Of a stretch of 37,507 nt of DNA, positions 1-8,402 are shown piece after piece. The number at the start of each line of letters is the position of its first letter. Position 1 is the stretch's first letter. A program made the translations under genes and the position numbers. The DNA comes from Intestinimonas aquisgranensis (GTDB taxonomy: Bacteria; Bacillota; Clostridia; Oscillospirales; Oscillospiraceae), in NCBI GenBank assembly GCA_020687605.1, contig JAJEQY010000028.1, forward strand, positions 1 through 37,507. The letters are read 5' to 3'. The notes beneath the pieces are model-generated. The model worked only from the letters and a program-made list of their open reading frames with translations, made no database searches and was not told the origin of the DNA.

Positions 1-26
1 GGAGCCATGGCTCCGGGCCGCTTTTT
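1..26. terminator. Probable terminator hairpin cut by the window edge
   Basis: Bases 1-14 form a perfect palindrome (GGAGCC/GGCTCC). They are followed by GGGCCGC and five T. The sequence reads like the right half of a longer bidirectional terminator whose left half lies outside the window. It would end transcription of the minus-strand ATPase gene that stops at position 40. Confidence 0.45.
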
Positions 27-39
27 GGATGGCTATGGA

Positions 40-1173
40 TCAGTCCGCCAGCAGATTCTTCTCGGTGGCGGGGTCGAACAGGTGGATGAGGTGGCTGTTG
101 AAGGTGAAGTTCAGCTTGGTGCCATAGGGCACACCGGAGCGGTAGGTCTCCGGCAGGTCGCCGGTCTGGACCCGCATGACCAGATTCTGCTGCTCGGCGC
201 CCTCCCCCACCGTGCCGTGGAGGTAGAACTCGCTGCCCATAAGCTCGGACACCTCCACCGTGCAGGTGATGGAGCTCTCAGGGGCGGCCTGGAGGGAGAT
301 GTGCTCCGGACGCACACCCAGGATCACGTCGGCGCTCTCCTGGCCCTTGGCGGCCAGTCCGGCGGCCATGTCGGCGGGTACGGGGATGACAGCCCCCATG
401 CACCGGATCGCGTAGCCCTCGCCGCTCTTCTCCAGCCGGGCACGGAAGAAGTTCATCTGGGGGGTACCGATGAAGCCGGCCACAAAGAGGTTCACCGGCC
501 GCTCAAAAACCTGCTGGGGGGTGCCGATCTGCTGGACCAGGCCGTCCTTCATGATGACGATGCGGTCGCCCAGGGTCATGGCCTCGGTCTGGTCGTGGGT
601 GACGTAGATGAACGTGGTGTTGATCCGCTGGCGCAGCTTGATGATCTCGGCCCGCATCTGATTGCGCAGCTTGGCGTCCAGGTTGGAGAGGGGCTCGTCC
701 ATCAGCAGCACCTTGGGCTCACGGACGATGGCCCGGCCGATGGCCACACGCTGGCGCTGGCCGCCGGAGAGGGCCTTGGGCTTGCGGTCCAGGTACTGGG
801 TGATATCCAGGATCTCGGCGGCCTGATTCACCCGGCGGGCGATCTCGTCCTTGGGCATTTTACGCAGCTTCAGGGGGAAGGCCATGTTCTCCCGCACCGT
901 CATGTGAGGATAGAGGGCGTAGCTCTGGAATACCATGGCAATATCCCTGTCCTTGGGCTCCACATCGTTGACCAGCTTATCATCGATGCGCAGCTCGCCC
1001 TTGCTGATGTCCTCCAGGCCGGCCACCATCCGCAGGGTGGTGGATTTGCCGCAGCCGGAGGGGCCCACCAGCACGATGAACTCCTTGTCGGCGATCTCCA
1101 GATTGAAGTCGCTGACCGCGGTCACGTTCCCATCATAGATCTTGTAGATGTGCTGCAGACTCACAGTCGCCAT
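40..1173 (-). CDS. msmK: Sugar ABC transporter ATP-binding protein (MsmK/UgpC/MalK type)
   Basis: This 377-residue protein is the ATPase that powers carbohydrate ABC importers. It has the Walker A motif GPSGCGKST at residues 37-45, the LSGGQ signature at 135-139, and Walker B VLLMDE at 155-160. A C-terminal regulatory TOBE/OB region of about 140 residues marks the MalK/MsmK branch. The start is set by homology: the residues MATVSLQHIYKIY are the usual beginning of the family. No convincing Shine-Dalgarno sequence lies just upstream. The ABC operon at 7014-10135 encodes a binding protein and two permeases but no ATPase, so this protein probably serves it, and perhaps other importers, as multitask MsmK proteins do in Firmicutes. 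The gene is transcribed away from the alpha-galactosidase gene and shares an intergenic region with it. Confidence 0.93.
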   Translation of the reverse strand: MATVSLQHIYKIYDGNVTAVSDFNLEIADKEFIVLVGPSGCGKSTTLRMVAGLEDISKGELRIDDKLVNDVEPKDRDIAMVFQSYALYPHMTVRENMAFPLKLRKMPKDEIARRVNQAAEILDITQYLDRKPKALSGGQRQRVAIGRAIVREPKVLLMDEPLSNLDAKLRNQMRAEIIKLRQRINTTFIYVTHDQTEAMTLGDRIVIMKDGLVQQIGTPQQVFERPVNLFVAGFIGTPQMNFFRARLEKSGEGYAIRCMGAVIPVPADMAAGLAAKGQESADVILGVRPEHISLQAAPESSITCTVEVSELMGSEFYLHGTVGEGAEQQNLVMRVQTGDLPETYRSGVPYGTKLNFTFNSHLIHLFDPATEKNLLAD

Positions 1174-1175
1174 AT

Positions 1176-1295
1176 CACTTGGCCGTGGCCCCCGCGCCTC
1201 CGCGCGAAGGTCTCCCCGTCCGGGAGCGGAACCCTGACGGGTTTACGGCAGGTCTCCACACTGCCGCACCGCCGGCCGGCGGTTTTTTTCCTCCT
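1176..1295 (-). other. Hairpin-rich leader between an SD-like sequence and the msmK start
   Basis: Several short hairpins are packed here: CTCCC/GGGAG (1213-1226), AACCC/GGGTT (1230-1243), CGGCAG/CTGCCG (1246-1266) and the palindrome CCGCCGGCCGGCGG (1269-1282). On the minus strand, a sequence with a perfect AGGAGG core (1290-1295) comes before them, about 117 bases upstream of the msmK start. No good SD lies next to the start itself. The layout could be an inserted palindromic element or a structured 5' leader. I cannot choose between these from sequence alone. Confidence 0.4.
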
Positions 1296-1417
1296 TTTCT
1301 GGGTCTGCCCGGCTATGGAAATGGAGTAGCCCAGGGGACCCGTACTTTGGACCCGCCCCGGCCGCCGCCCCCTCCAACAGGTGCCCCAACACAGCCTTGC
1401 GGATCATCTTGCCTATG

Positions 1418-1447
1418 ATTTTAACAACACTTTGGCGCAATAATCAA
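1418..1447 (-). promoter_or_regulatory. Probable sigma-A promoter for msmK
   Basis: On the minus strand, TTGATT (1442-1447) and TAAAAT (1418-1423) are separated by 18 bases. This would give a leader of about 240 bases before msmK. The AACCGGTT operator at 1489-1496 lies upstream of the -35 element. Confidence 0.55.
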
Positions 1448-1484
1448 GAGAAAGCTGACGTTTCCGAACTTTTTTGTAGGATTG

Positions 1485-1499
1485 ATGAAACCGGTTACA
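1485..1499. promoter_or_regulatory. LacI-family operator / cre-like box (site 1)
   Basis: The sequence ATGAAACCGGTTAC (1485-1498) contains the perfect 8-base palindrome AACCGGTT. The same 14 bases occur, inverted, at 6959-6972 in front of the solute-binding protein gene. Bases 1486-1499 also match the general catabolite-response consensus TGWNANCGNTNWCA, so CcpA binding is possible here. The site lies between the divergent msmK and alpha-galactosidase promoters. Confidence 0.65.
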
Positions 1500-1594
1500 T
1501 TTTTTTGTGGATAATCGCTAAAATATTTTTCTCGTCAGAGAGAACACCCCGTCAGAATTTTAAAAATTCCCCCTATTTTATCGAAAATCAGGCT

Positions 1595-1621
1595 GGAAAA
1601 ACCGGTTCCATATGATACAAT
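1595..1621 (+). promoter_or_regulatory. Alpha-galactosidase promoter with embedded operator (site 2)
   Basis: A -10 element TACAAT (1616-1621) is preceded by a weak -35 region near 1593-1598. The palindrome AACCGGTT (1600-1607), inside the longer dyad GGAAAAACCGGTTCC, sits between the two elements. A bound repressor would therefore block RNA polymerase. The start codon lies 63 bases downstream. Confidence 0.55.
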
Positions 1622-1684
1622 AGGGCTGACTCCCGCCGTGCTCTGTATCCGGCGGCCACTACTCTATCAGAAGGATGATCTCCC

Positions 1685-3868
1685 ATGATCGGATTTGACG
1701 CTTCCCAGCGCACCATCACCCTGAGCACCCGCGCCACCAGCTATCAGATGAAGATCGACAGCACCGGGGTGCTGCTGCATACCTACTATGGCCCGCGGCT
1801 CCGGAGGGGCGACCTCTCCCGGCTCATCTGTCCTGAGGACCGGGGCTTCTCCCCCAACCCCGACGAGGTGGGCCTGGACCGCACCTGGTCCCTGGACACC
1901 CAGCCCCAGGAGTATTCCTCCAGCGGCGTGGGGGATTTCCGTCTGCCCTCCCTGGAGGCTGACCTGGCCGACGGCAGCCACACGGCGGATTTCCGCTATG
2001 TCCGCCACACCGTCACAGAGGGCAAGTACGCCCTGGAGGGCCTGCCCGCCTTCTACGGCGAGGGCGTCACCGCCCAGACCCTCACCGTGGAGCTCCACGA
2101 CCGGTGCAGCGGCCTGACGGTGGAGCTGCTCTACGGCGTACTGGAGGAATATGACATGATCACCCGGGCCGTTCGGGTGCGCAACGACGGCGCCGCCCCC
2201 GTCCGCCTCACCCGGGTGGCCTCCGCCTGCCTGGACTTCCCGGTGGGAGAGCACGACTTCATCACCCTGGGCGGCGCCTACGCCCGGGAACGGGAGCCGG
2301 TGCGCGCCGCCCTCACCCAGGGGGTCCACTCCGCCGGCAGCGTCCGGGGCTCCTCCAGCCACCAGCAGAACCCCTTCCTGGTCCTCTGCGACCGGGACAC
2401 CACCGAGGACGCCGGCCGCTGCTGGGCCATGGCCCTGGTCTACTCCGGCAACTTCCTGGCCAGCGTGGAGCACACCCAGTTCCACGAGACCCGCATGACC
2501 CTGGGCATCCACCCCTTCCACTTCGCCTGGCGTCTGGCGCCCGGGGAGACCTTCACCGCCCCCGAGGCGGCCATGGTGTTCTCCGCCCGGGGTCTGGGCC
2601 ATATGAGCCGGCTGTTCCACCGGGCCATCCGCCTCAACCTGTGCCGGGGTCCCTGGAAGGACCAGCGGCGGCCCATCCTCATCAACAACTGGGAGGCCAC
2701 CCTCTTCCACTTCGACGCCGACAAGATCTTCTCCATCGCCAAGGCCGCCAGCCAGGTGGGGGTGGAGATGATGGTCATGGACGACGGCTGGTTCGGCGAG
2801 CGCAACGACGATTTCGGCGGCCTGGGGGACTGGAACGTCAACCAGAAGAAGCTCCCCGGCGGCCTGGCCCCTCTGGCAGAGCGCATCAACGGCCTGGGCA
2901 TGAAGTTCGGCCTCTGGGTGGAGCCCGAGATGGTCAATGAGAATTCCGACCTCTACCGCGCCCACCCCGACTGGGCCTTCCAGGTCCCCGGCCGGCCCCT
3001 CACCCGTGGCCGGTACCAGCTGGTGCTGGACCTGACCCGGCCCGAGGTCAAACAGTACGTGCTGGACAACCTGCGCTCCACCCTGAAGAGCGCCCCCATC
3101 GCCTACGTCAAGTGGGACATGAACCGCAGCCTCACCGACGTGTGGAGCGCCGCCCTGCCCCCAGAGCGTCAGGGCGAGGTGTACCACCGCTTTGTGCTGG
3201 CGGTCTATGAGATTTTGGAGACCCTCCACCGGGAGTTCCCCGACCTGCTCATCGAGGGGTGCAGCGGCGGCGGCGGCCGGTTCGACTGCGGCATGCTCTA
3301 CTATACCCCCCAGATCTGGTGCTCCGACAACACCGACGCCATGGACCGGCTGCGCATCCAGTACGGCACCTCCTTCTGCTACCCCTGCTGTACCATGGGC
3401 GCCCATGTGGCCGCCGTACCCAACGGTCTCACCCACCGCTCCACCCCCTTCCACACCCGAGGCGTAGTGGCCGCCGCCGGCACCTTCGGCTACGAGCTGG
3501 ACCTCAACGAGCTGACAGCGGAGGAGCTGGACCAGGTGCGGGACCAGATCGCCGCCTTCCGCACCGACTGGGAGCTGGTCATGCGGGGGGACTACTACCG
3601 ACTGGGCGCCCCCTTCCGGGGGGGGGAGTCCTTCTGTGCCTGGATGCACGTCTCCCCCGACAAGAGCCGGGCCCTGGTGGGGCTGGTCCAGACCCAGCGC
3701 CACGCCAACCCCATCCGGCCTCTGCTGCGGCTCAAGGGGCTGGACCCGGACCGGGACTACCGGGTGAACGGACAGGTCTACGGCGGCGACGAGCTCATGT
3801 ACGCCGGTCTGGCCCTGCCCTTCCTGGACGAGTGCGAGGCCGTCCAGTACCACATCGAGGCCGTATAA
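1685..3868 (+). CDS. Alpha-galactosidase, GH36
   Basis: This 727-residue enzyme releases galactose from raffinose-family oligosaccharides and melibiose. The length is typical of bacterial GH36 alpha-galactosidases (AgaA/RafA type). The nucleophile is D478 in the motif YVKWDMNR, and the acid/base is D548 in WCSDNTD. Both positions agree with the numbering I recall for well-studied Bacillus-type enzymes. There is no signal peptide, so it works in the cytoplasm on imported sugar. AAGGATGAT at 1671-1679 is a plausible ribosome binding site. The gene is followed after 15 bases by the GH13 glucosidase gene, so the two form an operon that ends at the hairpin at 5600-5637. Regulation by the local LacI protein is inferred from the operator inside the promoter. 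Confidence 0.95.
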   Translation: MIGFDASQRTITLSTRATSYQMKIDSTGVLLHTYYGPRLRRGDLSRLICPEDRGFSPNPDEVGLDRTWSLDTQPQEYSSSGVGDFRLPSLEADLADGSHTADFRYVRHTVTEGKYALEGLPAFYGEGVTAQTLTVELHDRCSGLTVELLYGVLEEYDMITRAVRVRNDGAAPVRLTRVASACLDFPVGEHDFITLGGAYAREREPVRAALTQGVHSAGSVRGSSSHQQNPFLVLCDRDTTEDAGRCWAMALVYSGNFLASVEHTQFHETRMTLGIHPFHFAWRLAPGETFTAPEAAMVFSARGLGHMSRLFHRAIRLNLCRGPWKDQRRPILINNWEATLFHFDADKIFSIAKAASQVGVEMMVMDDGWFGERNDDFGGLGDWNVNQKKLPGGLAPLAERINGLGMKFGLWVEPEMVNENSDLYRAHPDWAFQVPGRPLTRGRYQLVLDLTRPEVKQYVLDNLRSTLKSAPIAYVKWDMNRSLTDVWSAALPPERQGEVYHRFVLAVYEILETLHREFPDLLIEGCSGGGGRFDCGMLYYTPQIWCSDNTDAMDRLRIQYGTSFCYPCCTMGAHVAAVPNGLTHRSTPFHTRGVVAAAGTFGYELDLNELTAEELDQVRDQIAAFRTDWELVMRGDYYRLGAPFRGGESFCAWMHVSPDKSRALVGLVQTQRHANPIRPLLRLKGLDPDRDYRVNGQVYGGDELMYAGLALPFLDECEAVQYHIEAV

Positions 3869-3883
3869 AGGGAGGAACATCAC

Positions 3884-5581
3884 ATGGAAAAGGCATGGTG
3901 GAAGGAGAGCGTCATCTACCAGATCTACCCCCGCAGCTTCCGGGACTCCAACGGCGACGGCATCGGCGACCTGCCCGGCATCACGGAAAAGCTGGACTAC
4001 CTGAAGGAGCTGGGGGTCAACGTGCTCTGGCTCTCGCCGGTGTACCGCTCCCCCAACGACGACAACGGCTACGACATCAGCGACTACCAGGCCATCATGG
4101 ACGAGTTCGGCACCATGGCCGACTTCGACGAGCTTCTGGCCCAGGCCCACGCGCGGGGACTGAAGATCGTCATGGACCTGGTGGTCAACCACACCTCCGA
4201 CGAGCACCCCTGGTTCGTGGAAAGCCGCCGTTCAAAAGACAGCCCCAAGCGGGACTTTTACATCTGGCGGGAGGGGAAGGACGGAAAGGAGCCCAACAAC
4301 TGGGGTTCCTCCTTCTCCGGCCCCGCCTGGACCTTTGACGAGGCCACGGGGATGTACTACCTCCACTGCTTCTCCCCCAAGCAGCCCGACCTCAACTGGG
4401 ACAACCCGGAGGTGCGGCAGGCGGTCTTTGACATGATGACCTGGTGGTGCGAGAAGGGCATCGACGGCTTCCGCATGGACGTCATCTCCATGATCTCCAA
4501 GCGGGAGGGCCTGCCCGATGTGCCCACCGGCGGCGCCCCCTACGGACCCTGTAACCTGGGCTGCTGCAACGGCCCCCACGTCCACGAGTACCTTCAGGAG
4601 ATGCGCCAAAAAGTACTCTCCCACTACGACCTCCTCACCGTGGGAGAGTGCGCCGGGGTGACCATCGATCAGGCCAAGCAGTACGCCAACGCCCAGGGCA
4701 CCGAGCTCAACATGGTCTTTCAGTTCGAGCACGTGGACCTGGACGGCGGCGACCCCGCTGTGGGCAAGTGGAGCACCCGGAAGATGGACCTGGTGGCCCT
4801 GAAAAAGCTTCTCTCCCGATGGCAGGACGAGCTGGATGAGGTGGCCTGGAACAGCCTCTACTTCTGCAACCACGACCAGCCCCGCATCGTCTCCCGGCTG
4901 GGAGACGACTCCCCCCGGTACCGCGAGCTCTCGGCCAAGAGCATCGCCACCTGCCTCCACATGATGCAGGGCACCCCCTACGTCTACCAGGGAGAGGAGC
5001 TGGGCATGACCAACGCCCCCTTCCGCTCTATCGAGGACTACCGGGACCTGGAGTCCATCAATGCCTGGCGGGACCTCTCCGCCCGGGGCGTCATGCCGGA
5101 GGGGGAGCTGATGGCCGCCATCGCCTACAAGAGCCGGGACAACGCCCGCACCCCCTTCCAGTGGGACGACTCCCCCAACGCCGGCTTTACTACCGGCACT
5201 CCCTGGATCATGGTGAATCCCAACTATGTTGAGATCAACGCCAAGGAGCAGCTGGGTCGGGCGGACTCGGTGTTCCACTACTATCAGAAGCTCATTGCCC
5301 TGCGCCGTACCTCCCCGGACCGTGACCTCATCGTCTACGGCAAGTACCGCCTGATCCTTCCGGAGGACCCCCAGCTCTTCGCCTATACCCGCACCCTGGG
5401 GGACAAGACCCTCCTCACGGTGTGCAACCTCTCCGGCGCTCCGGCGGACTTCACGCCCCCGGTGGAGCTGACGGGGAAATCCGCCCGTCTCCTCATCGCC
5501 AACTGGGAGACTGCCCCCGCCGCCCCGGCGGCCATGACCTTCCAGCCCTGGCAGGCCGCCGTGTGGGCGCTGGAGGGCTGA
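3884..5581 (+). CDS. Oligo-1,6-glucosidase / alpha-glucosidase, GH13 subfamily 31 type
   Basis: This 565-residue cytoplasmic enzyme hydrolyses terminal alpha-glucosidic bonds in short oligosaccharides. The four GH13 regions are visible: DLVVNHTS, GFRMDVISM with nucleophile D199, VGECAG with acid/base E255, and CNHDQPR with D331. The residue after the nucleophile is V200; in this subfamily Val here goes with preference for alpha-1,6 bonds such as isomaltose or isomaltulose. The N-terminus (WWKESVIYQIYPRSF) is characteristic of the family, and GGGAGG lies 9 bases before the ATG. The gene shares an operon with the alpha-galactosidase. The substrate is uncertain: the neighbours suggest sucrose isomers, isomalto-oligosaccharides, or melibiose-type products. 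Confidence 0.92.
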   Translation: MEKAWWKESVIYQIYPRSFRDSNGDGIGDLPGITEKLDYLKELGVNVLWLSPVYRSPNDDNGYDISDYQAIMDEFGTMADFDELLAQAHARGLKIVMDLVVNHTSDEHPWFVESRRSKDSPKRDFYIWREGKDGKEPNNWGSSFSGPAWTFDEATGMYYLHCFSPKQPDLNWDNPEVRQAVFDMMTWWCEKGIDGFRMDVISMISKREGLPDVPTGGAPYGPCNLGCCNGPHVHEYLQEMRQKVLSHYDLLTVGECAGVTIDQAKQYANAQGTELNMVFQFEHVDLDGGDPAVGKWSTRKMDLVALKKLLSRWQDELDEVAWNSLYFCNHDQPRIVSRLGDDSPRYRELSAKSIATCLHMMQGTPYVYQGEELGMTNAPFRSIEDYRDLESINAWRDLSARGVMPEGELMAAIAYKSRDNARTPFQWDDSPNAGFTTGTPWIMVNPNYVEINAKEQLGRADSVFHYYQKLIALRRTSPDRDLIVYGKYRLILPEDPQLFAYTRTLGDKTLLTVCNLSGAPADFTPPVELTGKSARLLIANWETAPAAPAAMTFQPWQAAVWALEG

Positions 5582-5599
5582 GTGCCCCTTTTAAAACGG

Positions 5600-5637
5600 A
5601 AAGCGGCCCGAGATCATCAAGATCTCGGGCCGCTTTT
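5600..5637. terminator. Bidirectional rho-independent terminator
   Basis: A perfect 16-base-pair stem (5600-5615 with 5621-5636) has a 5-base loop, an A-run on the left and a T-run on the right. It separates the plus-strand glucosidase operon from the convergent minus-strand lacI-type gene and can serve both. Confidence 0.92.
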
Positions 5638-5694
5638 GCTTTTGACTCCGCCCGGCATATCTGCTCCGGCGGACGTATAAAATGAGACAGGCCC

Positions 5695-6741
5695 TCAGAC
5701 GCTCCCGGCCGTCCCCTCGGTGGACTCCCGCCGGATGAGCACCGGGTCGATGACCAGGTGGACGGGCTTCTTGCCGTGGAAGGGCTTGCCCGCCTTGCGG
5801 GCGGCGATTTGCTCCACCACCAGGCGCACCGCCTCACCGGCCAGCTTGTCCACCTGCTGGCCCACAGTGCTGATGGGGATAATGGCCTCACGGGAGGCGG
5901 GGGAGTTATCAAAACCCACGATGAGATAGTCATCGGGGAGCCGTCCGTATTTACGGAAAAGCAGGTTCATCATGGTACTGGCCAGGGTATCGTTGGAGAG
6001 AAAAATCCCCTTCTTTTCCCCCTTGTGTTCCTGCTCCAGTGTGTCAATGATCTCCTGGAGGATGGTCTGGTCCCCCTCATGGGACCGGTCCACCGGCCGG
6101 TACAGGACCTCACATCTGACCTCCCGCTCCCGGCAGCAGTCCTGGAAGCCTGTGATACGCCCGTAGGCCGGGATATGCGGATCGGTGGGAGAGTTGATAT
6201 GGATGAGCACATCACAGCCCCGGTCCGCCAGCAGAGCCGCCGCCTGATAGCCTCCGGTATAGTTGTCGGTGTTGACGCTGCACACATGCCGGTCCTCCCG
6301 TTCGATGGTCACGATGGGGAGGGGGAGCCGGGAGAGCTCTTCCGATGAAAGGGTATGGCTGAGGACGATCATTCCCTCGATCTGGTAGGAGAGCAGTTCC
6401 TGGATGTACCGCCGCTCGCTCTCCTCGTTCCGGTTTCCAATGAACACCAGGAATTTATAGCCGTAGGTCTCATAGGTGGAAAGGATCTGGTTGAGTACCT
6501 CAGAGAAAAACCGGTGATAGATCTCAGGGACGATGATCCCGATGAACTCCGTCTGCCCGTTGGCCAGAATACGGGCCACCTTGTTCTCCTTGTAATCCAG
6601 CTTCACCAACGCCTCGGAGATGATCCGCTGGCTCTCCGGCGCCAGAGAGTCCGGGTTGTTGAAGTATCTGGAGATGGTGGTCTTGGAAAAATTGGTGTAC
6701 CGCGCAATGTCGTCAAAGGTGATTTTTTTCTTCGCTTCCAT
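5695..6741 (-). CDS. LacI-family transcriptional regulator of the sugar locus
   Basis: This 348-residue repressor starts with a LacI helix-turn-helix (about residues 6-28, containing SKTTISRYFNNP) and a hinge helix. A periplasmic-binding-protein-like sensor domain follows from about residue 60, starting at FIGIIVPEI. ATG at 6739-6741 is preceded by AAGGGGCG. It lies between the alpha-galactosidase operon and the ABC transporter operon and is divergent from the latter. Three AACCGGTT palindromes near the promoters of those operons are its likely operators. The inducer is unknown; an imported oligosaccharide or a product such as sucrose is the natural guess. Confidence 0.9.
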   Translation of the reverse strand: MEAKKKITFDDIARYTNFSKTTISRYFNNPDSLAPESQRIISEALVKLDYKENKVARILANGQTEFIGIIVPEIYHRFFSEVLNQILSTYETYGYKFLVFIGNRNEESERRYIQELLSYQIEGMIVLSHTLSSEELSRLPLPIVTIEREDRHVCSVNTDNYTGGYQAAALLADRGCDVLIHINSPTDPHIPAYGRITGFQDCCREREVRCEVLYRPVDRSHEGDQTILQEIIDTLEQEHKGEKKGIFLSNDTLASTMMNLLFRKYGRLPDDYLIVGFDNSPASREAIIPISTVGQQVDKLAGEAVRLVVEQIAARKAGKPFHGKKPVHLVIDPVLIRRESTEGTAGSV

Positions 6742-6796
6742 AACAGCGCCCCTTGCTTCCCGGGCCCTTTTCCGCCCGTGTCAGGTCTATTTTCGT

Positions 6797-6825
6797 ATTA
6801 TACCAGAGATATATGGATCATACAA
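6797..6825 (-). promoter_or_regulatory. Sigma-A promoter of the lacI-type gene
   Basis: On the minus strand, TTGTAT (6820-6825) and a perfect TATAAT (6797-6802) are separated by 17 bases. The transcript would start about 50 bases before the start codon. No AACCGGTT palindrome overlaps it, so autoregulation is not evident. Confidence 0.7.
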
Positions 6826-6919
6826 CCAAAAACCTGTAACCGCCCTTGTGGAATATGTATAATTAACCTAAATCAAATCAGACACTATTTACAAAATTGT
6901 GTTATTTGACGGCAAACGA

Positions 6920-6972
6920 TTGACGCGTTCTTTGCAAAAGTGTTAATATAAAACCAAAGTAACCGGTTTCAT
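6920..6972 (+). promoter_or_regulatory. ABC operon promoter with operator (site 3)
   Basis: TTGACG (6920-6925) and TAATAT (6944-6949) are 18 bases apart. The sequence GTAACCGGTTTCAT (6959-6972) covers the expected transcription start and is the exact reverse complement of the 14 bases at 1485-1498. It matches the cre consensus less well than site 1, which favours the local LacI protein as the binder. Confidence 0.7.
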
Positions 6973-7013
6973 TCCGCGTTTTGTTAACCTTTTTGAGAGC
7001 AGGAGGAGTGATC

Positions 7014-8390
7014 ATGAAAAAAAGCATCTTTCCCAGGCTGATCGCGGTAGGGGTGCTGGCCGCCCTGATCGCGACAGCTGTCACAGGGTGCCGGTTCGGC
7101 TTTGCCAGCAACCCGGACGACCCCAACGAGGTGGAGGAGGCGGAACCCATCGACACCTCTGTGGACACCTTCCAGTACGACCCGTCGCTGCAGGGGACTT
7201 CCATCACCCTGCTCAACTCCAAGGCTGAGATCCAGAACGCCCTGGTGGAGATGGGGGCTGAGTTCGAGAAGAAGTCCGGCGTCCACGTGGAGGTCATGCC
7301 CGTCACCGACGGCGACTCCCCCTACACCAAGGTGGTCAGCCTCTACAACTCCGGCAACCCGCCCACCATGTCCATCCTGGACACCACCGACGTCATCGCC
7401 CTGGCCGAGGAGAAGGCCGCCGACCTGTCCGATGAGCCCTGGCTGGCCGAAGCAGAGGACTATGTGACCAGAGTCAACGGCAAGGTGTACAGCTTCCCTC
7501 TGTGCATCGAGGGCCGCGGCATCATCTACAACAAGGCCGTCATCGAGTCCACCCTGGGGGAGACCTTTGACCCCGCCTCCATCCGTACCCTGGATGACTT
7601 CGTGGCTCTGCTGGACCGGCTGGTGGCCGCCGGCATGGAGCGGCCCGTCTCCCTGGCCATGGAGGACTGGTCCCTGGGCGCCCACCACCTCCAGTACATC
7701 TATGAGACCTATGACGGCACCTCCGACGGCGCCGCCGAGGCCATCAAGCAGATCAAGGACGGCTCTCTGGACCTCACCACCTATGACCGCATGTCCCAGT
7801 TCCTGGACATGTTCGACGTGCTCCGGGAGTACAACGTAGCCAAGGCCGACCCCCTGGGCGCCGACTACGACGAAATGGCCATTGACCTGGTGGACGGCAA
7901 GACCGCCTTCTGGTTCAACGGCAACTGGGCCTGGCCCAACCTGGAGGACGCTGACGCGGAGAAGGACGACGAGTACGGCTTCCTGCCCTACTTCATGAAC
8001 AACGACCCCGACGACTTCGTCAACAACCAGATCCAGGCCTCTCCCTCCAAGCAGGTGATGCTGGACGGCGTGGTGGCCACCGAGCAGCAGCTGGCCGCCG
8101 CCAAGGAGTTTCTCAATTGGATCGTGTACAGCGAGATCGGCCAGCAGATGCTGGTCAAGACCTGCAACATCATCCCCCCCTTCCAGAACAACCCCTATGA
8201 GCCTTCCGACCCCCTCAGCCGGGACATCTACAACCACGTGCACGACGGAAACGCCTTCAACGCCTCCGCCATCGTACCCAACGACCACTGGTCCATCCTC
8301 GGCGCCGCCATGCAGAAATACCTGGCCGGGCGCAGCGATCGCACGGAGCTCATCGCCTCCATCGAGGACTACTGGGCCCAGCAGCAGTAA
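7014..8390 (+). CDS. Extracellular sugar-binding lipoprotein of the ABC importer
   Basis: This 458-residue family-1 (MsmE/MalE-like) solute-binding protein captures sugar outside the cell. The N-terminus has lysines, a hydrophobic segment (about residues 8-22) and the lipobox VTGC with the lipidated cysteine at C26. An acidic linker rich in Glu, Asp and Pro follows. The ATG at 7014 is chosen because AGGAGG lies at 7001-7006 and the signal peptide begins there; an upstream in-frame TTG at 6981 would add residues before the signal. Two permease genes follow directly. The substrate is inferred to be raffinose, sucrose or a related oligosaccharide from the enzymes on both sides. Confidence 0.93.
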   Translation: MKKSIFPRLIAVGVLAALIATAVTGCRFGFASNPDDPNEVEEAEPIDTSVDTFQYDPSLQGTSITLLNSKAEIQNALVEMGAEFEKKSGVHVEVMPVTDGDSPYTKVVSLYNSGNPPTMSILDTTDVIALAEEKAADLSDEPWLAEAEDYVTRVNGKVYSFPLCIEGRGIIYNKAVIESTLGETFDPASIRTLDDFVALLDRLVAAGMERPVSLAMEDWSLGAHHLQYIYETYDGTSDGAAEAIKQIKDGSLDLTTYDRMSQFLDMFDVLREYNVAKADPLGADYDEMAIDLVDGKTAFWFNGNWAWPNLEDADAEKDDEYGFLPYFMNNDPDDFVNNQIQASPSKQVMLDGVVATEQQLAAAKEFLNWIVYSEIGQQMLVKTCNIIPPFQNNPYEPSDPLSRDIYNHVHDGNAFNASAIVPNDHWSILGAAMQKYLAGRSDRTELIASIEDYWAQQQ

Positions 8391-8402
8391 GGAGGAACTG
8401 AT

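Noticed and set aside
1667..4207. A long minus-strand open frame opposite the alpha-galactosidase gene
   Set aside because: The composition is typical of antisense shadows (rich in Gly, Val, His and Ala), while the plus strand carries a complete GH36 enzyme with both catalytic residues.
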